Part shown: piece by piece, positions 35,198 to 47,381 of the stretch
Numbering within the stretch: position 1 is the first letter of the stretch
Layout: each line of letters opens with the position of its first letter
Source of the DNA: Oscillospiraceae bacterium
GTDB lineage: Bacteria; Bacillota; Clostridia; Oscillospirales; Oscillospiraceae
Direction of reading: 5' to 3'
Assembly: GCA_902790375.1 (NCBI GenBank)
Contig: CADARY010000032.1
Span: 1-51,025, forward strand
DNA length: 51,025 nucleotides
Notes under the pieces: generated by a model
Database searches by the model: none
Seen by the model: only the letters and a program-made list of their open reading frames with translations
Told to the model about the DNA's origin: nothing
Translations under genes and position numbers: made by a program

Positions 35198-38100
35198 TCA
35201 ATATTCGAAGCTTCCCTCGTATACGACGCTGGCCCCGCCGGTGAGCAGGACGCGCTCGTCCGTGCAGTTCACCGTGAGCTCGCCGCCGAGGAGGCTGACC
35301 TTGATGTCGCGGCCCTTGTCGCACAGGCCGTTTTCACAGGCCGCCGCCACCGCCGCGCACGCGCCGGTGCCGCAGGCCAGGGTCTCGCCGCTGCCGCGCT
35401 CCCAGACCCGCATGCGCAGCGTGTGCCGGTTCACCACGCGCACAAACTCGGTGTTCACCCGCTCGGGGAAGAGGGGGGCGCGCTCAAACTGCGGGCCGAT
35501 GCTTTCAAGATCCAGACCGTCGATCGCGTCGCAGAAGACGACGCAGTGGGGGTTGCCGACATTGACACAGGTGACGTTGTACACCTTGCCGCCGATGCTG
35601 ACCGGGGCGTTCACCAGGCTCTCCCGGTCGGAGAGGACGGGGATCTCGGAAGCGCGCAGGGAGGCCTTGCCCATGTCCACCTCCACGGAGCTGACCTTCC
35701 CGTCCCGGAGGAAGAGGCGCAGGGCTTTCACGCCGCTGCCCGTCTCCACCGTCAGCTCCTCCTTGCGGACGATGCCGCGGTCGTAGACATACTTTGCCAC
35801 ACAGCGGATGTTGTTGCCCGCCATTCTGCCCTCGCTGCCGTCGCGGTTGAAGGAGCGCATTTTCACGTCGGCGGCGTCGGACTTCTCAATCAGCACGATC
35901 CCGTCGCTGCCGACGCCGGTGTGAGCCCGGCAGAGGCTCACGCACAGAGACTCCGGGCAGGTGATGGCGCCGTCAAAGTTCTCGATGAAGATATAGTCGT
36001 TGCCGCAGTCCTGCATCTTGGTGAAGCGGATCACCTGGCGCTCGGCGCGCATGGCGTTGATGTCCACAAGCTCGGTGCTGCTCTCGTGGAAGCGGCTCGC
36101 AATGATCTCCGCGAGAGCGTTTGCCGTGTCGAGCGAGGTGAGGCAGGGGACGCCGCGCTGCATGGCGTGGCGGTGCAGGGCAATGTAATCGCCCATGGTG
36201 CCGTCCTTGACAGCGCCGGTGTAGACAATATAGCGCAGCGCGCCGCTGTCCATGAGGCGGGTGATCTCGTCGCTCTCCGTGGCGTTTTCCACCGCTTCCA
36301 CCGGGATGCCGAGGGAGGCGATGGCCGCCGCCGTGTCCCGCGTGGCGTAGAGCGTGAGGCCCAGCTCAAAGAAGCGCCGGGCGAGGGAGAGGATCTCCTG
36401 GCTGTCCTCGCGCTCCACGCTGAGCAGCACGCCGCGCGGACCGGCGAGATCGTCCGGGAGTCGGAAGCCCGCGGCGGTCAGACCCTTGAAGAGCGCCTCC
36501 GCCAGCGTCCGGCCGAGGCCCAGCACCTCGCCCGTGGATTTCATCTCGGGGCCGAGGATGGAGTTTGCGTCCGAGAGCTTTTCAAAGGAGAAGACCGGCA
36601 CCTTCACCGCGTAGTAGGGCGGTGTGCGATAGAGGCCGACGCCGAAGCCGAGGTCGCGGAGCTTCGCGCCCAGCATGATTTTGGAGGCGAGATCCACCAT
36701 CGGCACGTTCGTAACCTTGCTGATATAGGGCACGGTGCGGGAGGCGCGGGGATTGACCTCGATGACATAGAGCTCATCCTGCCAGATGAGGTACTGGATG
36801 TTCACAAGCCCCCTGGTGCCGAGCGCCAGGGCCAGCTTTTCCGACACCTCGGTGATGCGCTTTAAGAACTTGTCGTTCAGGTTATAGGGCGGGTAGACCG
36901 CAATGGAGTCGCCGCTGTGTACGCCCGCGCGCTCGATATGCTCCATGATGCCGGGGATCAGCACGTCCTCCCCGTCGGAGATGACGTCCACCTCCAGCTC
37001 CGTGCCGGGCATGTACTTGTCCACCAGCACGGGGTTTTCGATCCCCTGGGCGAGGATGCCCTTCATGTATTTTTCGGTACTCGCCCTGTCGCGGGAGATG
37101 CACATGTTCTGCCCGCCGATCACATAGCTCGGGCGCAGGAGAACGGGATAGCCGAGAGCTTCGGCGGCCTCCAGCGCCTCCTCCAGCGTCAGCACGCCGC
37201 GCCCCTTCGGACGGCGGATGCCGAAGCGCTCCAGCAGGGCGTCAAACCTTGCGCGATCCTCCGCCACGTCGATACTGTCGGCGGAGGTGCCGAGGATCTG
37301 CACGCCCTTCTTATCCAGATAGTCCGTGAGCTTGATGGCCGTCTGACCGCCGAAGGCCACGACCACGCCCACCGGCTTTTCAAGCTGCACGATGTTCCAC
37401 ACATCCTCCCTGCAGAGAGGCTCAAAATAGAGCCTGTCAGCGGTGTCATAGTCGGTGGAGACGGTCTCGGGGTTGTTGTTCACGATGACCACATCGTAGC
37501 CCATCTCCCGCAGGGTCCAGACACAGTGCACCGAGGAGTAGTCAAATTCGATGCCCTGGCCGATGCGGATCGGGCCGGAGCCGAGGACCATGACCACGGG
37601 CTTGCCCGAGCGGGGGAAGAGGCGGCTTTCGCACTCGGCGTCAAAGGAGGAATAGAAGTAGGGGGTCTCGGCGTCGAACTCCGCGCCGCAGGTGTCCACC
37701 ATCTTGTAGTGCATCTCCATGCCGGGGACGCTGTCAAGCCCGCAGAGGCGCTTGAGCGCCTCGTCCGGGTAGCCGAGGCGCTTTGCCCTGCGGTAATCCG
37801 CGTCGGAGAGGCCGTCGGACAGGATGTGCCGCTCAAATGCCGCAAGGCCCTGCAGCTTCCGGAGAAACCAGCGGTCGATTTTCGTGATCTCAAAAAGCTC
37901 GTCCACGCCGATCCCGGCCTTGAGGGCCTCGAAGACCGTGAAGATGCGCCGGTCGTCCTGGGCGGCAAGGCGCTCGCGGATCGGCGCGTCCGAGAGAGGC
38001 GGGGCGTTGAGGGTGTCCAGCCCCAGCTCCGCCCCGCGCACGGCCTTCATCAGCGCCATCTCGAAGGAGGGCGCGATGGCCATGACCTCGCCGGTGGCCT

Positions 38101-39229
38101 TCATCTGGGTGCCGAGCTTCCGGCTGGCCCCGGCAAACTTCTCAAAGGGCCACTTGGGGAACTTGACCACCACGTAGTCGATGGTCGGCTCAAAGCAGGC
38201 GCAGGTCTTGCCGGTGATGTCGTTTTTGATCTCGTCCAGCGTATAGCCCAGGGCGATGCGGGTGGAGATCTTCGCAATCGGGTAGCCGGTGGCCTTGGAG
38301 GCCAGGGCTGAGGAGCGGGAGACGCGGGGGTTTACCTCGATGACCGCGTACTCGAAGCTGTTCGGGTTCAGCGCAAACTGCACGTTGCAGCCGCCCACGA
38401 TGCCGATAGCCCCCACGATGCTGAGCGCGGCCGAGCGCAGCATCTGGTATTCCTTATCCGCCAGCGTCAGCGCCGGGGCGACCACGATGGAGTCGCCGGT
38501 GTGGATGCCGACGGGGTCGACATTCTCCATGGAGCAGACCGCGATCACGTTTCCGGCGGCGTCGCGCATGGTTTCAAACTCGATTTCCTTCCAGCCGGAG
38601 ACGCATTTTTCGATCAGCACCTGCGTGATGGGGGACAGATCCAGGCCCTGCCGCGCGATGCCGGCAAGCTCGCTCTCGTCCTGGGCGATGCCGCCGCCCG
38701 AACCGCCGAGGGTGTAGGCCGGGCGCACGATGACCGGATAGCCGATTTCGCGGGCGATCTTCAGGGCTGTCTCCACATCCTCGCAGGTGGCGGAGGGGAT
38801 GACGGGCTGCCCCATCTCGGCGAGGGTTTCCCGAAAGCGCTCCCGGTCCTCGGCGCGCTCAATGGCTTCGATGCCGGAGCCGAGCAGCGCCACGCCGTAT
38901 TTGTCGAGCGTCCCGTCCCGGTCAAGCTGCATGGCAAGCGTCAGCCCCGTCTGCCCGCCGAGACCGGCAAGCAGGCCGTCGGGCCTTTCCAGCGCGATGA
39001 TGCGCCGCAGGGTCTGGGCCGTCAGCGGCTCGAGATAGATGGCGTCGGCCAGGTGCTTGTCCGTCATGATGGTGGCGGGGTTGGAGTTTACGAGCACCGT
39101 CTCGATCCCCTCCTGCCGCAGGACGCGGCAGGCCTGGGCGCCTGCGTAGTCAAACTCCGCCGCCTGGCCGATCACGATGGGGCCGGAGCCGATGACCAGC
39201 ACCTTGCGGATATTCGGATTTTTAGGCAT
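35198..39229 (-). CDS. carB-dapF: Carbamoyl-phosphate synthase large subunit fused to diaminopimelate epimerase
   Basis: 1343 residues in one uninterrupted frame. Residues 1 to about 1060 are CarB: two ATP-grasp halves (GSGPIVIGQAAEFDYAG near the start, GSGPIRIGQGIEFDYSS near 550) and a C-terminal MGS-type domain ending ELVDINAM. From about 1066 a full DapF follows (IRFTKMQDCGNDY to the end, 278 residues) with ERGSGETLACGTGAC. DapF normally uses two Cys; here the second (C1286) is present, but the first is Ala1137 in GRMAGNNIRC. CarB makes carbamoyl phosphate for arginine and pyrimidines; DapF makes meso-diaminopimelate for lysine and peptidoglycan. Confidence 0.92.
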   Translation of the reverse strand: MPKNPNIRKVLVIGSGPIVIGQAAEFDYAGAQACRVLRQEGIETVLVNSNPATIMTDKHLADAIYLEPLTAQTLRRIIALERPDGLLAGLGGQTGLTLAMQLDRDGTLDKYGVALLGSGIEAIERAEDRERFRETLAEMGQPVIPSATCEDVETALKIAREIGYPVIVRPAYTLGGSGGGIAQDESELAGIARQGLDLSPITQVLIEKCVSGWKEIEFETMRDAAGNVIAVCSMENVDPVGIHTGDSIVVAPALTLADKEYQMLRSAALSIVGAIGIVGGCNVQFALNPNSFEYAVIEVNPRVSRSSALASKATGYPIAKISTRIALGYTLDEIKNDITGKTCACFEPTIDYVVVKFPKWPFEKFAGASRKLGTQMKATGEVMAIAPSFEMALMKAVRGAELGLDTLNAPPLSDAPIRERLAAQDDRRIFTVFEALKAGIGVDELFEITKIDRWFLRKLQGLAAFERHILSDGLSDADYRRAKRLGYPDEALKRLCGLDSVPGMEMHYKMVDTCGAEFDAETPYFYSSFDAECESRLFPRSGKPVVMVLGSGPIRIGQGIEFDYSSVHCVWTLREMGYDVVIVNNNPETVSTDYDTADRLYFEPLCREDVWNIVQLEKPVGVVVAFGGQTAIKLTDYLDKKGVQILGTSADSIDVAEDRARFDALLERFGIRRPKGRGVLTLEEALEAAEALGYPVLLRPSYVIGGQNMCISRDRASTEKYMKGILAQGIENPVLVDKYMPGTELEVDVISDGEDVLIPGIMEHIERAGVHSGDSIAVYPPYNLNDKFLKRITEVSEKLALALGTRGLVNIQYLIWQDELYVIEVNPRASRTVPYISKVTNVPMVDLASKIMLGAKLRDLGFGVGLYRTPPYYAVKVPVFSFEKLSDANSILGPEMKSTGEVLGLGRTLAEALFKGLTAAGFRLPDDLAGPRGVLLSVEREDSQEILSLARRFFELGLTLYATRDTAAAIASLGIPVEAVENATESDEITRLMDSGALRYIVYTGAVKDGTMGDYIALHRHAMQRGVPCLTSLDTANALAEIIASRFHESSTELVDINAMRAERQVIRFTKMQDCGNDYIFIENFDGAITCPESLCVSLCRAHTGVGSDGIVLIEKSDAADVKMRSFNRDGSEGRMAGNNIRCVAKYVYDRGIVRKEELTVETGSGVKALRLFLRDGKVSSVEVDMGKASLRASEIPVLSDRESLVNAPVSIGGKVYNVTCVNVGNPHCVVFCDAIDGLDLESIGPQFERAPLFPERVNTEFVRVVNRHTLRMRVWERGSGETLACGTGACAAVAAACENGLCDKGRDIKVSLLGGELTVNCTDERVLLTGGASVVYEGSFEY

Positions 39230-40301
39230 GGTCCTCGCCTCCCATCATGCCGACAAAGCGGTCGAACAGAAAACCCGTGTCGTGGGGGCCTGCGCTGGCC
39301 TCGGGATGAAACTGCACGGTAAAGCAGCCGTATTCCGGATAATCCAGACCCTCGCAGCTAAAGTCGTTGGCGTTTACATAGCGGAGCTGCGCGAGACCCT
39401 TCACGCTCTCCGATACCACCGCGTAGCCGTGGTTCTGGCTCGTGATGAAGCAGCGGCCGAGCTTGAGATCCTTCACGGGCTGGTTTGCGCCCCGGTGCCC
39501 GTACTTGAGCTTCACCGTGTCCCCGCCGAGGGCGAGGGCCGCAAGCTGATGCCCCAGGCAGATGCCGAAGACCGGGAGCCTGCCCAGGAGCTTTTTGAGC
39601 TGCGCGATCTCATAGACGTTCTCCTTCGGGTCGCCGGGGCCGTTGGAGAGCATGAGGCCGTCGGGCCTGAGGGCCAGCACCTCTTCGGCGGCGGTGTCGT
39701 GGGGCAGGACCGTCACGCGGCAGCCGCGCTCGGTGAGGCTCTCCACGATATGGTGCTTGGCGCCGTAGTCCAAGAGGGCCACGTGAAAGCGCTCCGGCCC
39801 TGCGGCGGGGAAGGAATGCGCCTCGCGGCAGCTTGCCGCGTGGACGCCGCCCGTCACCGCGTAGCGGCGGATCGGAGTGAGGTCTGCCGGCGGCGCGTCA
39901 CAGATCAGGGCGTTCATAACGCCCTCCTCCCGGATGATGCGGGTGAGGGCGCGGGTATCCACGGCACAGATGCCGGGGATCTTGTGTTCTTTCAAAAAGC
40001 GGTCCAGGGCGTATTCGCTCCGGAAGTTGGAGGGGGTCTCGCAGAGCTCCCGCACCACATAGCCCCTGGCAAGGCAGGCCCCCTCAAAATCCGCGGGGAT
40101 GACCCCGTAGTTTCCGATGAGGGGGAAGGTGTGCAGGATGATCTGCCCGGCATAGCTCGGGTCCGTCAGGGTTTCGAGATAGCCCGTCATGCCGGTGGTG
40201 AACACGAGCTCGCCAAGGCCGTCGCCCTCGGCGCCGATGCGCAGGCCCTCGAAGACCTGACCGTTATTCAGTACAAGATAAGCTTTCTTCATCTTACTCA
40301 C
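39222..40301 (-). CDS. carA: Carbamoyl-phosphate synthase small subunit
   Basis: 359 residues. A class I glutamine amidotransferase with the nucleophile elbow GICLGHQ and the His-Glu pair in FHPEASAGP, after an N-terminal CarA domain ([22 protein letters not shown]). It feeds ammonia from glutamine to CarB. It overlaps argF by 4 nt (ATGA at 40298-40301) and carB by 8 nt, so coupled translation is likely. A second start 9 nt downstream (MKKAYLVL) is equally possible. Confidence 0.93.
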   Translation of the reverse strand: MSKMKKAYLVLNNGQVFEGLRIGAEGDGLGELVFTTGMTGYLETLTDPSYAGQIILHTFPLIGNYGVIPADFEGACLARGYVVRELCETPSNFRSEYALDRFLKEHKIPGICAVDTRALTRIIREEGVMNALICDAPPADLTPIRRYAVTGGVHAASCREAHSFPAAGPERFHVALLDYGAKHHIVESLTERGCRVTVLPHDTAAEEVLALRPDGLMLSNGPGDPKENVYEIAQLKKLLGRLPVFGICLGHQLAALALGGDTVKLKYGHRGANQPVKDLKLGRCFITSQNHGYAVVSESVKGLAQLRYVNANDFSCEGLDYPEYGCFTVQFHPEASAGPHDTGFLFDRFVGMMGGEDHA

Positions 40302-41281
40302 AGTGTCGCCGCCATGACCGCCTTGATGGTGTGCATGCGGTTTTCAGCCTCGTCAAACACCAGGGAGCGGGGGCCTTCAAAGACCTCGTCCGTCACTTCC
40401 ATCTCGCTCCTGCCGAATTTCTCTCCCATCTCCCGGCCGATGCCGGTCCTGAGATCGTGGAAGGCGGGCAGGCAATGGAGGAAAACCGCCTCGGGCGCGG
40501 CAGCGTCCATCAGGGCGCGGTTGACCTGGTACGGGGCGAGATCGTTTATGCGCTCTGCCCAGACCTCCGTCGGCTCCCCCATGGAGACCCACACGTCGGT
40601 GTAGAGGACCTGAGCGCCGGAGACGGCCTTCGCGGGGTCGGTCTCAAATTCCAGCACGGCCCCGGTCTGCGCGGCGATGGCCCGGCATCTGGCGGTCAGC
40701 GCGGGGTCGGGGAAGTACTTTTCGGGCGCGGCGGCGACGAAGTGCATGCCCATCTTGGCGCAGCCCACCATGAGCGAGTCGCCCATGTTGTAGCGCGCGT
40801 CGCCGAGGTAGACGAGCTTGATGCCGCGCAGCTTCCCGAAATGCTCCCGGATCGTGAGAAAATCCGCCAGGATCTGGGTCGGGTGAAACTCGTTGGTCAG
40901 GCCGTTCCACACGGGGACGGAGGCGTACTGTGCCAGCTCCTCCACGACGGCCTGGCCGAAGCCGCGGTATTCGATGCCGTCATACATGCGCGAGAGCACG
41001 CGGGCCGTGTCGGCGATGCTCTCCTTCTTACCGATCTGCGAGCCTGTGGGGTCGAGATAGGTCACGCCCATGCCGAGGTCGTGCCCGGCGACCTCAAAGG
41101 AGCAGCGGGTGCGGGTGCTGGTCTTCTCAAAAATGAGGGCGATGTTCTTGCCCTCATGCATCCTGTGCGGGATGCCCGCTTTTTTCTTCGCTTTCAAATC
41201 GGCTGCCAGATCGAGCAGCCCTTCGATTTCCTCCGGCGTAAAGTCCAGCAGCGTGAGAAAATCGCGCCCATGCAGGTTCAT
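40298..41281 (-). CDS. argF: Ornithine carbamoyltransferase
   Basis: 327 residues. The carbamoyl-phosphate site [11 protein letters not shown], the ornithine site segment (FHPTQ) and HCLPAF, which tells ornithine from aspartate carbamoyltransferases, are all present. It joins carbamoyl phosphate and ornithine into citrulline. It lies 23 bp downstream of the transporter ATPase gene on the same strand, and immediately before carA, so its co-substrate is made from the same transcript. Confidence 0.94.
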   Translation of the reverse strand: MNLHGRDFLTLLDFTPEEIEGLLDLAADLKAKKKAGIPHRMHEGKNIALIFEKTSTRTRCSFEVAGHDLGMGVTYLDPTGSQIGKKESIADTARVLSRMYDGIEYRGFGQAVVEELAQYASVPVWNGLTNEFHPTQILADFLTIREHFGKLRGIKLVYLGDARYNMGDSLMVGCAKMGMHFVAAAPEKYFPDPALTARCRAIAAQTGAVLEFETDPAKAVSGAQVLYTDVWVSMGEPTEVWAERINDLAPYQVNRALMDAAAPEAVFLHCLPAFHDLRTGIGREMGEKFGRSEMEVTDEVFEGPRSLVFDEAENRMHTIKAVMAATL

Positions 41282-41304
41282 TCTTGCTTCTCCTTTAATT
41301 GAGC

Positions 41305-42048
41305 TTACAGCACCTTCGACAGAAAGCTCTGCAGCCTCTCGCTCTTGGGGTGCTCGAAAATATCCTCCGGGGCGCCCTCCTCGACGACGATGCCCTCGTC
41401 CATGAACAGCACGCGGTCGGCCACCTCGCGGGCAAAGCCCATCTCGTGGGTGACCACCACCATGGTCATGCCCTCGTTTGCAAGCTCCTTCATAACGTCC
41501 AGCACCTCGCCCACCATTTCGGGGTCCAGAGCGGAGGTGGGCTCGTCAAAGAGCATGACGTCCGGCTCCATGCACAAGGCCCTCACAATGGCGATACGCT
41601 GCTTCTGTCCGCCGGAGAGCTGGGAGGGGTAGGCGTCCGCCCTGTCGGCAAGGCCCACGCGCTCCAGAAGCTGCATGGCCTTTTTGTTGGCGTCCTCCTG
41701 GCTCTTCTTCAAAAGCTCCGTCGGGCCGAGCGTGAGATTGCGCAGCACGGTCATGTGGGGGAAGAGGTTGAAGTGCTGGAAGACCATGCCCATGCGGCGG
41801 CGGTAGACATTGATGTTGGTGCGCGGGGCGGTCAGATGCGTGCCCTCAAAGATGACAGTACCGCCTGTGGGGCGCTCCAGCAGGTTCAGGCAGCGCAGGA
41901 AGGTGGACTTGCCGGAGCCGGAGGGCCCGATGACCACGAGCACCTCGCTCTTGGCGATGTCGACGTTGACGCCGTTGAGGGCGTGCACCGCGCCGTCGTT
42001 GAAATGCTTTTCAAGATTCTTGACAGAGATGATGGGTTCAGCGCTCAT
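41305..42048 (-). CDS. Polar amino acid ABC importer ATPase
   Basis: 247 residues from ATG 42048, with Walker [11 protein letters not shown]-loop [12 protein letters not shown], signature LSGGQKQR and Walker [15 protein letters not shown], typical of GlnQ/ArtP-class ATPases. It powers uptake by the overlapping permease gene (11-nt overlap). The earlier in-frame start at 42129 lies inside the permease gene and lacks a ribosome site. Position within an arginine operon suggests ornithine, citrulline or arginine as cargo. Confidence 0.9.
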   Translation of the reverse strand: MSAEPIISVKNLEKHFNDGAVHALNGVNVDIAKSEVLVVIGPSGSGKSTFLRCLNLLERPTGGTVIFEGTHLTAPRTNINVYRRRMGMVFQHFNLFPHMTVLRNLTLGPTELLKKSQEDANKKAMQLLERVGLADRADAYPSQLSGGQKQRIAIVRALCMEPDVMLFDEPTSALDPEMVGEVLDVMKELANEGMTMVVVTHEMGFAREVADRVLFMDEGIVVEEGAPEDIFEHPKSERLQSFLSKVL

Positions 42049-42766
42049 TGCTTCTGAGCCTCCTTTCCAGTTTGCCGACCAGCCAGCTGAAGAAAATGAC
42101 CAGCCCGAGATAAATCGCCGCCACGACAATGAGCGGCATGAAGGCCGAGAAGGTGCGGCCGCGGATCACGTCGCCGCCCTTGGTCAGATCCATCAGCCCG
42201 ATGTAGCCGCACACCGCCGTCTCCTTCAGGAGGGCGATGAACTCGTTTGCCAGCGCGGGCAGGACGTTCTTGAAGGCCTGGGGGATGACAATGAAGCGCA
42301 TGGTCTGGAAGTAGTCGAAGCCGAGGCTGCGCCCGGCCTCAAACTGACCGTGGTCGATGCTCATGATGCCGCCGCGTATGATCTCGGTGATATAGGCGCC
42401 GGAGTTGATGCCGAAGACCATGGACGCCACGAACACCGTGTTCGTCGTGGAGACGAAGATGACAAAATAGCCGATCAGAAGCTGCACGACCACCGGCGTG
42501 CCGCGGATGACCGTGAGATAGAGCCGCGCGATCGTATTGAGCACCGTCAGCATCGTTTTGCCGAAGCCGGGCTTCATTTCGTCTTTCATCTGGTCGTAGG
42601 CGGAGCGGATCATCGCCACCACCACGCCGATCGCAACGCCCAGCAGCAGGGCGAAGAACGTGACCTTCAACGTGACCCAAAGGCCGTTGGTGATGTACTT
42701 CCACCTGGCGCCCTCAATGAAATTAAAGATAAAGCTCTCCTTGAGCCTGGCGAAACTCTCTGCCAT
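42038..42766 (-). CDS. Polar amino acid ABC importer permease
   Basis: 242 residues, HisM/GlnP class, with membrane helices and the EAA-type loop [34 protein letters not shown]. It also has RGTPVVVQL, common to this family. A single permease is present, so a homodimer is expected. The start is ATG 42766, set by GGAGG about 8 nt upstream. A hairpin lies between it and the binding-protein gene. Confidence 0.88.
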   Translation of the reverse strand: MAESFARLKESFIFNFIEGARWKYITNGLWVTLKVTFFALLLGVAIGVVVAMIRSAYDQMKDEMKPGFGKTMLTVLNTIARLYLTVIRGTPVVVQLLIGYFVIFVSTTNTVFVASMVFGINSGAYITEIIRGGIMSIDHGQFEAGRSLGFDYFQTMRFIVIPQAFKNVLPALANEFIALLKETAVCGYIGLMDLTKGGDVIRGRTFSAFMPLIVVAAIYLGLVIFFSWLVGKLERRLRSNER

Positions 42767-42792
42767 GGACAAAACCTCCAAAAGTCAGGAAT

Positions 42793-42816
42793 CCGGGGGC
42801 GCCGAGACGCCCCCGG
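42793..42816 (-). terminator. Hairpin between binding-protein and permease genes
   Basis: A 9-bp GC stem (42793-42801 with 42808-42816), 6-nt loop. Only scattered T follow on the minus strand, so it is a weak attenuator or mRNA-stabilising stem. Confidence 0.45.
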
Positions 42817-42850
42817 TTTCGTATTCAGAAAACTGTGATTACTCGTGTGA

Positions 42851-43597
42851 TTACTCGGCCTTGATGTAGGTGTCGATGATCTTCTGCACGGTGCCGTCCT
42901 TCAGCAGCTCTTCCAGAGCGCCGTTGACCTCGTTGTAAAGCTCGTCGTTGTCAAGGCTCAGCTCGAAGCCGTACTCCTCTTCCGCGTAGACGGTGGGGAG
43001 GATCTTCAGGCCCTTGTTCTGGGCAACGAAGGTCTCGGCGGGGCTGTTGTCGATGATGACGGCGTCGCACTTGCCGGTGATAAGAGCCTGGACAGCGTCA
43101 GCGCCCTTGTTGAAGCGGGCGATATGGTCCTCGCCGAAGTCGCCGGTGGCGTAAATGTCGCCGGTGGTATCCTGCTGTACGCCGATCTTGATCTTGGCGC
43201 CGTGCAGATCCTCAACGGAGGCAATGGGGGAATCCTCTTTGACAATGATGGACTGGATGCCGGTGGAGTAGCTGGTGGTGAAGTGGACGCTCTTGGCGCG
43301 CTCCTCGGTGATGGTGATGGCGCCGAAGCCGACATCGACCTTGCCGCTGGCAACGGCGGTGATGATCGAACCGAACTCCATGTCGTTCAGCTCCATCTTG
43401 TAGCCCAGCTTGTCGCAGATGGCCTGCATGATGTCGACGTCGATGCCGACGGCCTTCTCGTCCTCGTAGTACTCATAGGGAGGGAAGGCCACGTTGGTGG
43501 CGACCTTGAGGGTCTTCTGATCCGCGGCGAAGGCGGCGGGCGCGAGGCATGCAAAGCAGAAAATCACGCACAGAAGCAGAGAAATGGTTTTTTTCAT
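42851..43597 (-). CDS. Polar amino acid-binding protein (SBP family 3)
   Basis: 248 residues. The signal peptide ends at AAFAADQ, a peptidase I site with no lipobox. The mature part begins LKVATNVAFPPYEYY and has VGIDVDIMQAICDKLGY, the standard family 3 opening, with GKVDVGFGAITITEERAKSVHF. It binds an amino acid for the importer. Several acidic residues could suit a cationic ligand such as ornithine or arginine, but the ligand is not established. Confidence 0.88.
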   Translation of the reverse strand: MKKTISLLLCVIFCFACLAPAAFAADQKTLKVATNVAFPPYEYYEDEKAVGIDVDIMQAICDKLGYKMELNDMEFGSIITAVASGKVDVGFGAITITEERAKSVHFTTSYSTGIQSIIVKEDSPIASVEDLHGAKIKIGVQQDTTGDIYATGDFGEDHIARFNKGADAVQALITGKCDAVIIDNSPAETFVAQNKGLKILPTVYAEEEYGFELSLDNDELYNEVNGALEELLKDGTVQKIIDTYIKAE

Positions 43598-43647
43598 TTT
43601 TTTCGTCTCCTTAAATAATCAGATTTATATTCATTTGCAGAGCAAAC

Positions 43648-44726
43648 TCATATACGGATCAGTGCTGAAAACAGGCGGAGCGCGGCGTCGGTGACGGCCT
43701 CGTTCCAGCGGTAGTCCGGGGTGTGCAGCCCCGCGGCGTTCTCTCCGCCGCCGATGCCGCAGAAGAAGGCGGGGCAGCGGGCGCCGTAGTGACCGAAATC
43801 CTCCGACCAGCGGAAGGGCTCCGGCGGGCTCAGGCAGGGAAGCCCTGCCCGGATGGCTGCGCTCTTGAGCGTCTCATAGAGCTGCGGGGCGTTGACCGTG
43901 GCGGGAAAGACATCCTGCTGCTCGCTTCGAAAGGCGATGCCCGCCTCTCCGGCAAGCGCCGCGGCCGTGTCAACCACGCGCGCCGCGAGCCTTTGCAGGT
44001 CCGCATCCGCCCAGGCCCGGAGGGTCAGGTCGATCTCCCCGCTGCCTGCCGCCACCCCGAAGGAGCGGGAGCCGGCGCTCAGGCCTACGGGCGTCGCCAT
44101 GGCCAGACCGGAAAACTGCCCCGGATCGGTGAGCGCCTCCCAGCGGCTGAAGAAGGCCGCCATCGGAAAGACCGGGTTGGTCCCGTTTTCCGGGTAGGCC
44201 GCGTGGCTCTGGCTCCCCTCAAAGGAGAGGATCAGCCCCATCGAGGCACAGGCGAAGGTGTCGCGCAGCAGCAGGACCGAGCCTGCCGGAAAGCCCGGGC
44301 AGTTGTGAAAGCCGTAGATGGCGTCGATCCGCTCCCGGTCGAAGAGGGCGCAGCACTCGCCGCCGCCCGCGCCGGTTTCCTCGGCGTGCTGGAAGAGGAA
44401 GAAGAGGTTTTTGCCGAGCGTCTCTCCCTTTATGGACGCCGCCAGCGCTGCCATGACCGAGGCGTGTCCGTCGTGGCCGCAGCCGTGATAGGGCTTTGCG
44501 TCCGCGCCCATGACCGCGTCCATGTCGGCCCTGAGGGCGACGCCCGTTTTTGCCCCGGCTTCCCGGTGGGCGGCGTAGAACCATTTGCCGCAGTCGATGA
44601 TCTCCAGGTCGCTCTCCGCCCTGAGAAAGGCGATCAGCGTCTTTTTCGTTTCGACCTCACAGCCGGAGGCCTCGGGGATCGCGTGCAGCTTCCGCTGCAG
44701 GGCCAGGGCCTTTTCGAGCGCGCCCT

Positions 44727-44730
<4 letters not shown>
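43648..44730 (-). CDS. M20-family amidohydrolase
   Basis: 360 residues. Metal-binding motifs GCGHDGHASV and FLFQHAEETGAGGGE match the aminoacylase/carboxypeptidase M20 amidohydrolases, with a central dimerisation domain and a final GLHTPDYRW segment supplying the last His. It would cleave an N-acyl or N-carbamoyl amide from an amino acid. It is coupled to argH by a 4-nt ATGA overlap and precedes an amino-acid importer, so releasing ornithine or another amino acid from an imported N-acyl form is a fair hypothesis. Confidence 0.85.
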
Positions 44731-46109
<1,379 letters not shown>

Positions 46110-46110
46110 C

Positions 46111-47331
46111 TTAAAGCAGTCCTTTCTCCATCAGCGCCTGGACGGTGGTGGGCAGGCCCCAGAGATTGATGAAGCCCGTTGCCTGCGACTGGTCGTAGTC
46201 GCTCTCGCCGAAGGTGGCGATGTTCTCGGAGTAGAGGGAATACGGGCTCTTGATGCCGGCCTTGATGATGTTGCCCTTGTAGAGCTTGAGCTTGACCGTG
46301 CCGGTGACGTTCTTCTGCGTCGCCGTGACAAAGGCGGAGAGAGCTTCGCGCAGGGGGCTGTACCACTGGCCGTTATAGAGCAGCTCGGCAAAGCAGACGC
46401 TCAGCTCCTGCTTCTTGTGCATCGTCATCTTGTCGAGGCACAGGGTCTCCAGCGCCTGGTGCGCCGCATACAGGATCGTGCCGCCCGGGGTCTCATACAC
46501 GCCGCGGCACTTCATGCCGACAAGCCGGTTCTCCACAATGTCGAGCAGGCCGATGCCGTTCCTGCCGCCGATGTCGTTGAGCTTCCAGATGATGTCCGTC
46601 GCGCTCAGCTTCTCCCCGTTGAGAGATACCGGCACGCCCTTGACAAACTCCAGCGTCACGTATTCGGGGGCGTCGGGGGCGTCGATGGGGCTCACGCCCA
46701 TCTCGAGAAAGCCCGGCTTTTCGTACTGCGGCTCGTTCCAGGGATCCTCCAGATCCAGACCCTCGTGGCTCAGATGCCAGAGGTTCTTGTCCTTGGAATA
46801 GTTGGTCTCGCGGTTGATCTTCAGGGGCACGTTGTGCGCCTCGGCGTAGTCGATCTCCTCCTCGCGGGATTTGATGCTCCACTCGCGCCAGGGGGCGATG
46901 ACCTTCATGCCCGGGGCGAAATGCTTGATCGCGAGCTCGAAACGAACCTGATCGTTGCCCTTGCCGGTGCAGCCGTGGGCAATGGCGTCGGCCTTTTCCT
47001 TCAGGGCGATCTCCACAAGGCCCTTGGCGATGATGGGACGGGCGAAGGCCGTGCCCAGCAGATAGTCCTCATATTTCGCGCCGGCCTGCACACAGGGGAT
47101 GATGATGTCGTTGACCATCTCATCGGCAAGGTCCAGGGAGTAGAACTTGCTTGCGCCGGTCTTGATGGCTTTCTCCTCCAGACCGTCCAGCTCGCCCACC
47201 TGCCCGACGTTGCCGGCCACGGCGATGATTTCGGGATTGTTGTAGTTCTCCTTCAGCCAGGGGATGATGATCGAGGTGTCGAGGCCGCCGGAATATGCAA
47301 GCACAATTTTCTTAATGTCATTTTTATTCAT
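46111..47331 (-). CDS. argG: Argininosuccinate synthase
   Basis: 406 residues, starting [21 protein letters not shown] with the P-loop-like PP motif SGGLDTS. Also present are [11 protein letters not shown] and [15 protein letters not shown] near the end. It joins citrulline and aspartate using ATP. The start at ATG 47331 is chosen for its 9-nt spacing from CGGAGG; an ATG two codons earlier is too close. First gene of the operon, with a strong promoter upstream. Confidence 0.95.
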   Translation of the reverse strand: MNKNDIKKIVLAYSGGLDTSIIIPWLKENYNNPEIIAVAGNVGQVGELDGLEEKAIKTGASKFYSLDLADEMVNDIIIPCVQAGAKYEDYLLGTAFARPIIAKGLVEIALKEKADAIAHGCTGKGNDQVRFELAIKHFAPGMKVIAPWREWSIKSREEEIDYAEAHNVPLKINRETNYSKDKNLWHLSHEGLDLEDPWNEPQYEKPGFLEMGVSPIDAPDAPEYVTLEFVKGVPVSLNGEKLSATDIIWKLNDIGGRNGIGLLDIVENRLVGMKCRGVYETPGGTILYAAHQALETLCLDKMTMHKKQELSVCFAELLYNGQWYSPLREALSAFVTATQKNVTGTVKLKLYKGNIIKAGIKSPYSLYSENIATFGESDYDQSQATGFINLWGLPTTVQALMEKGLL

Positions 47332-47369
47332 TGTCATGTCCTCCGAAGCGTGAAATATTCGTTTGATGT

Positions 47370-47381
47370 GTATATTTATAC
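47370..47381. promoter_or_regulatory. Palindrome overlapping the argG -10, possible ArgR site
   Basis: GTATATTTATAC (inverted repeat GTATA, 2 bp, TATAC) covers the -10 box. Arginine repressor sites are AT-rich palindromes near this position, but only one half-palindrome is visible, so assignment is tentative. Confidence 0.35.

Noticed and set aside
38501-39322. Long open frames opposite carB and other GC-rich genes
   Set aside because: They mirror real genes on the other strand, have low-complexity His/Asp/Gly-rich translations and lack ribosome sites.
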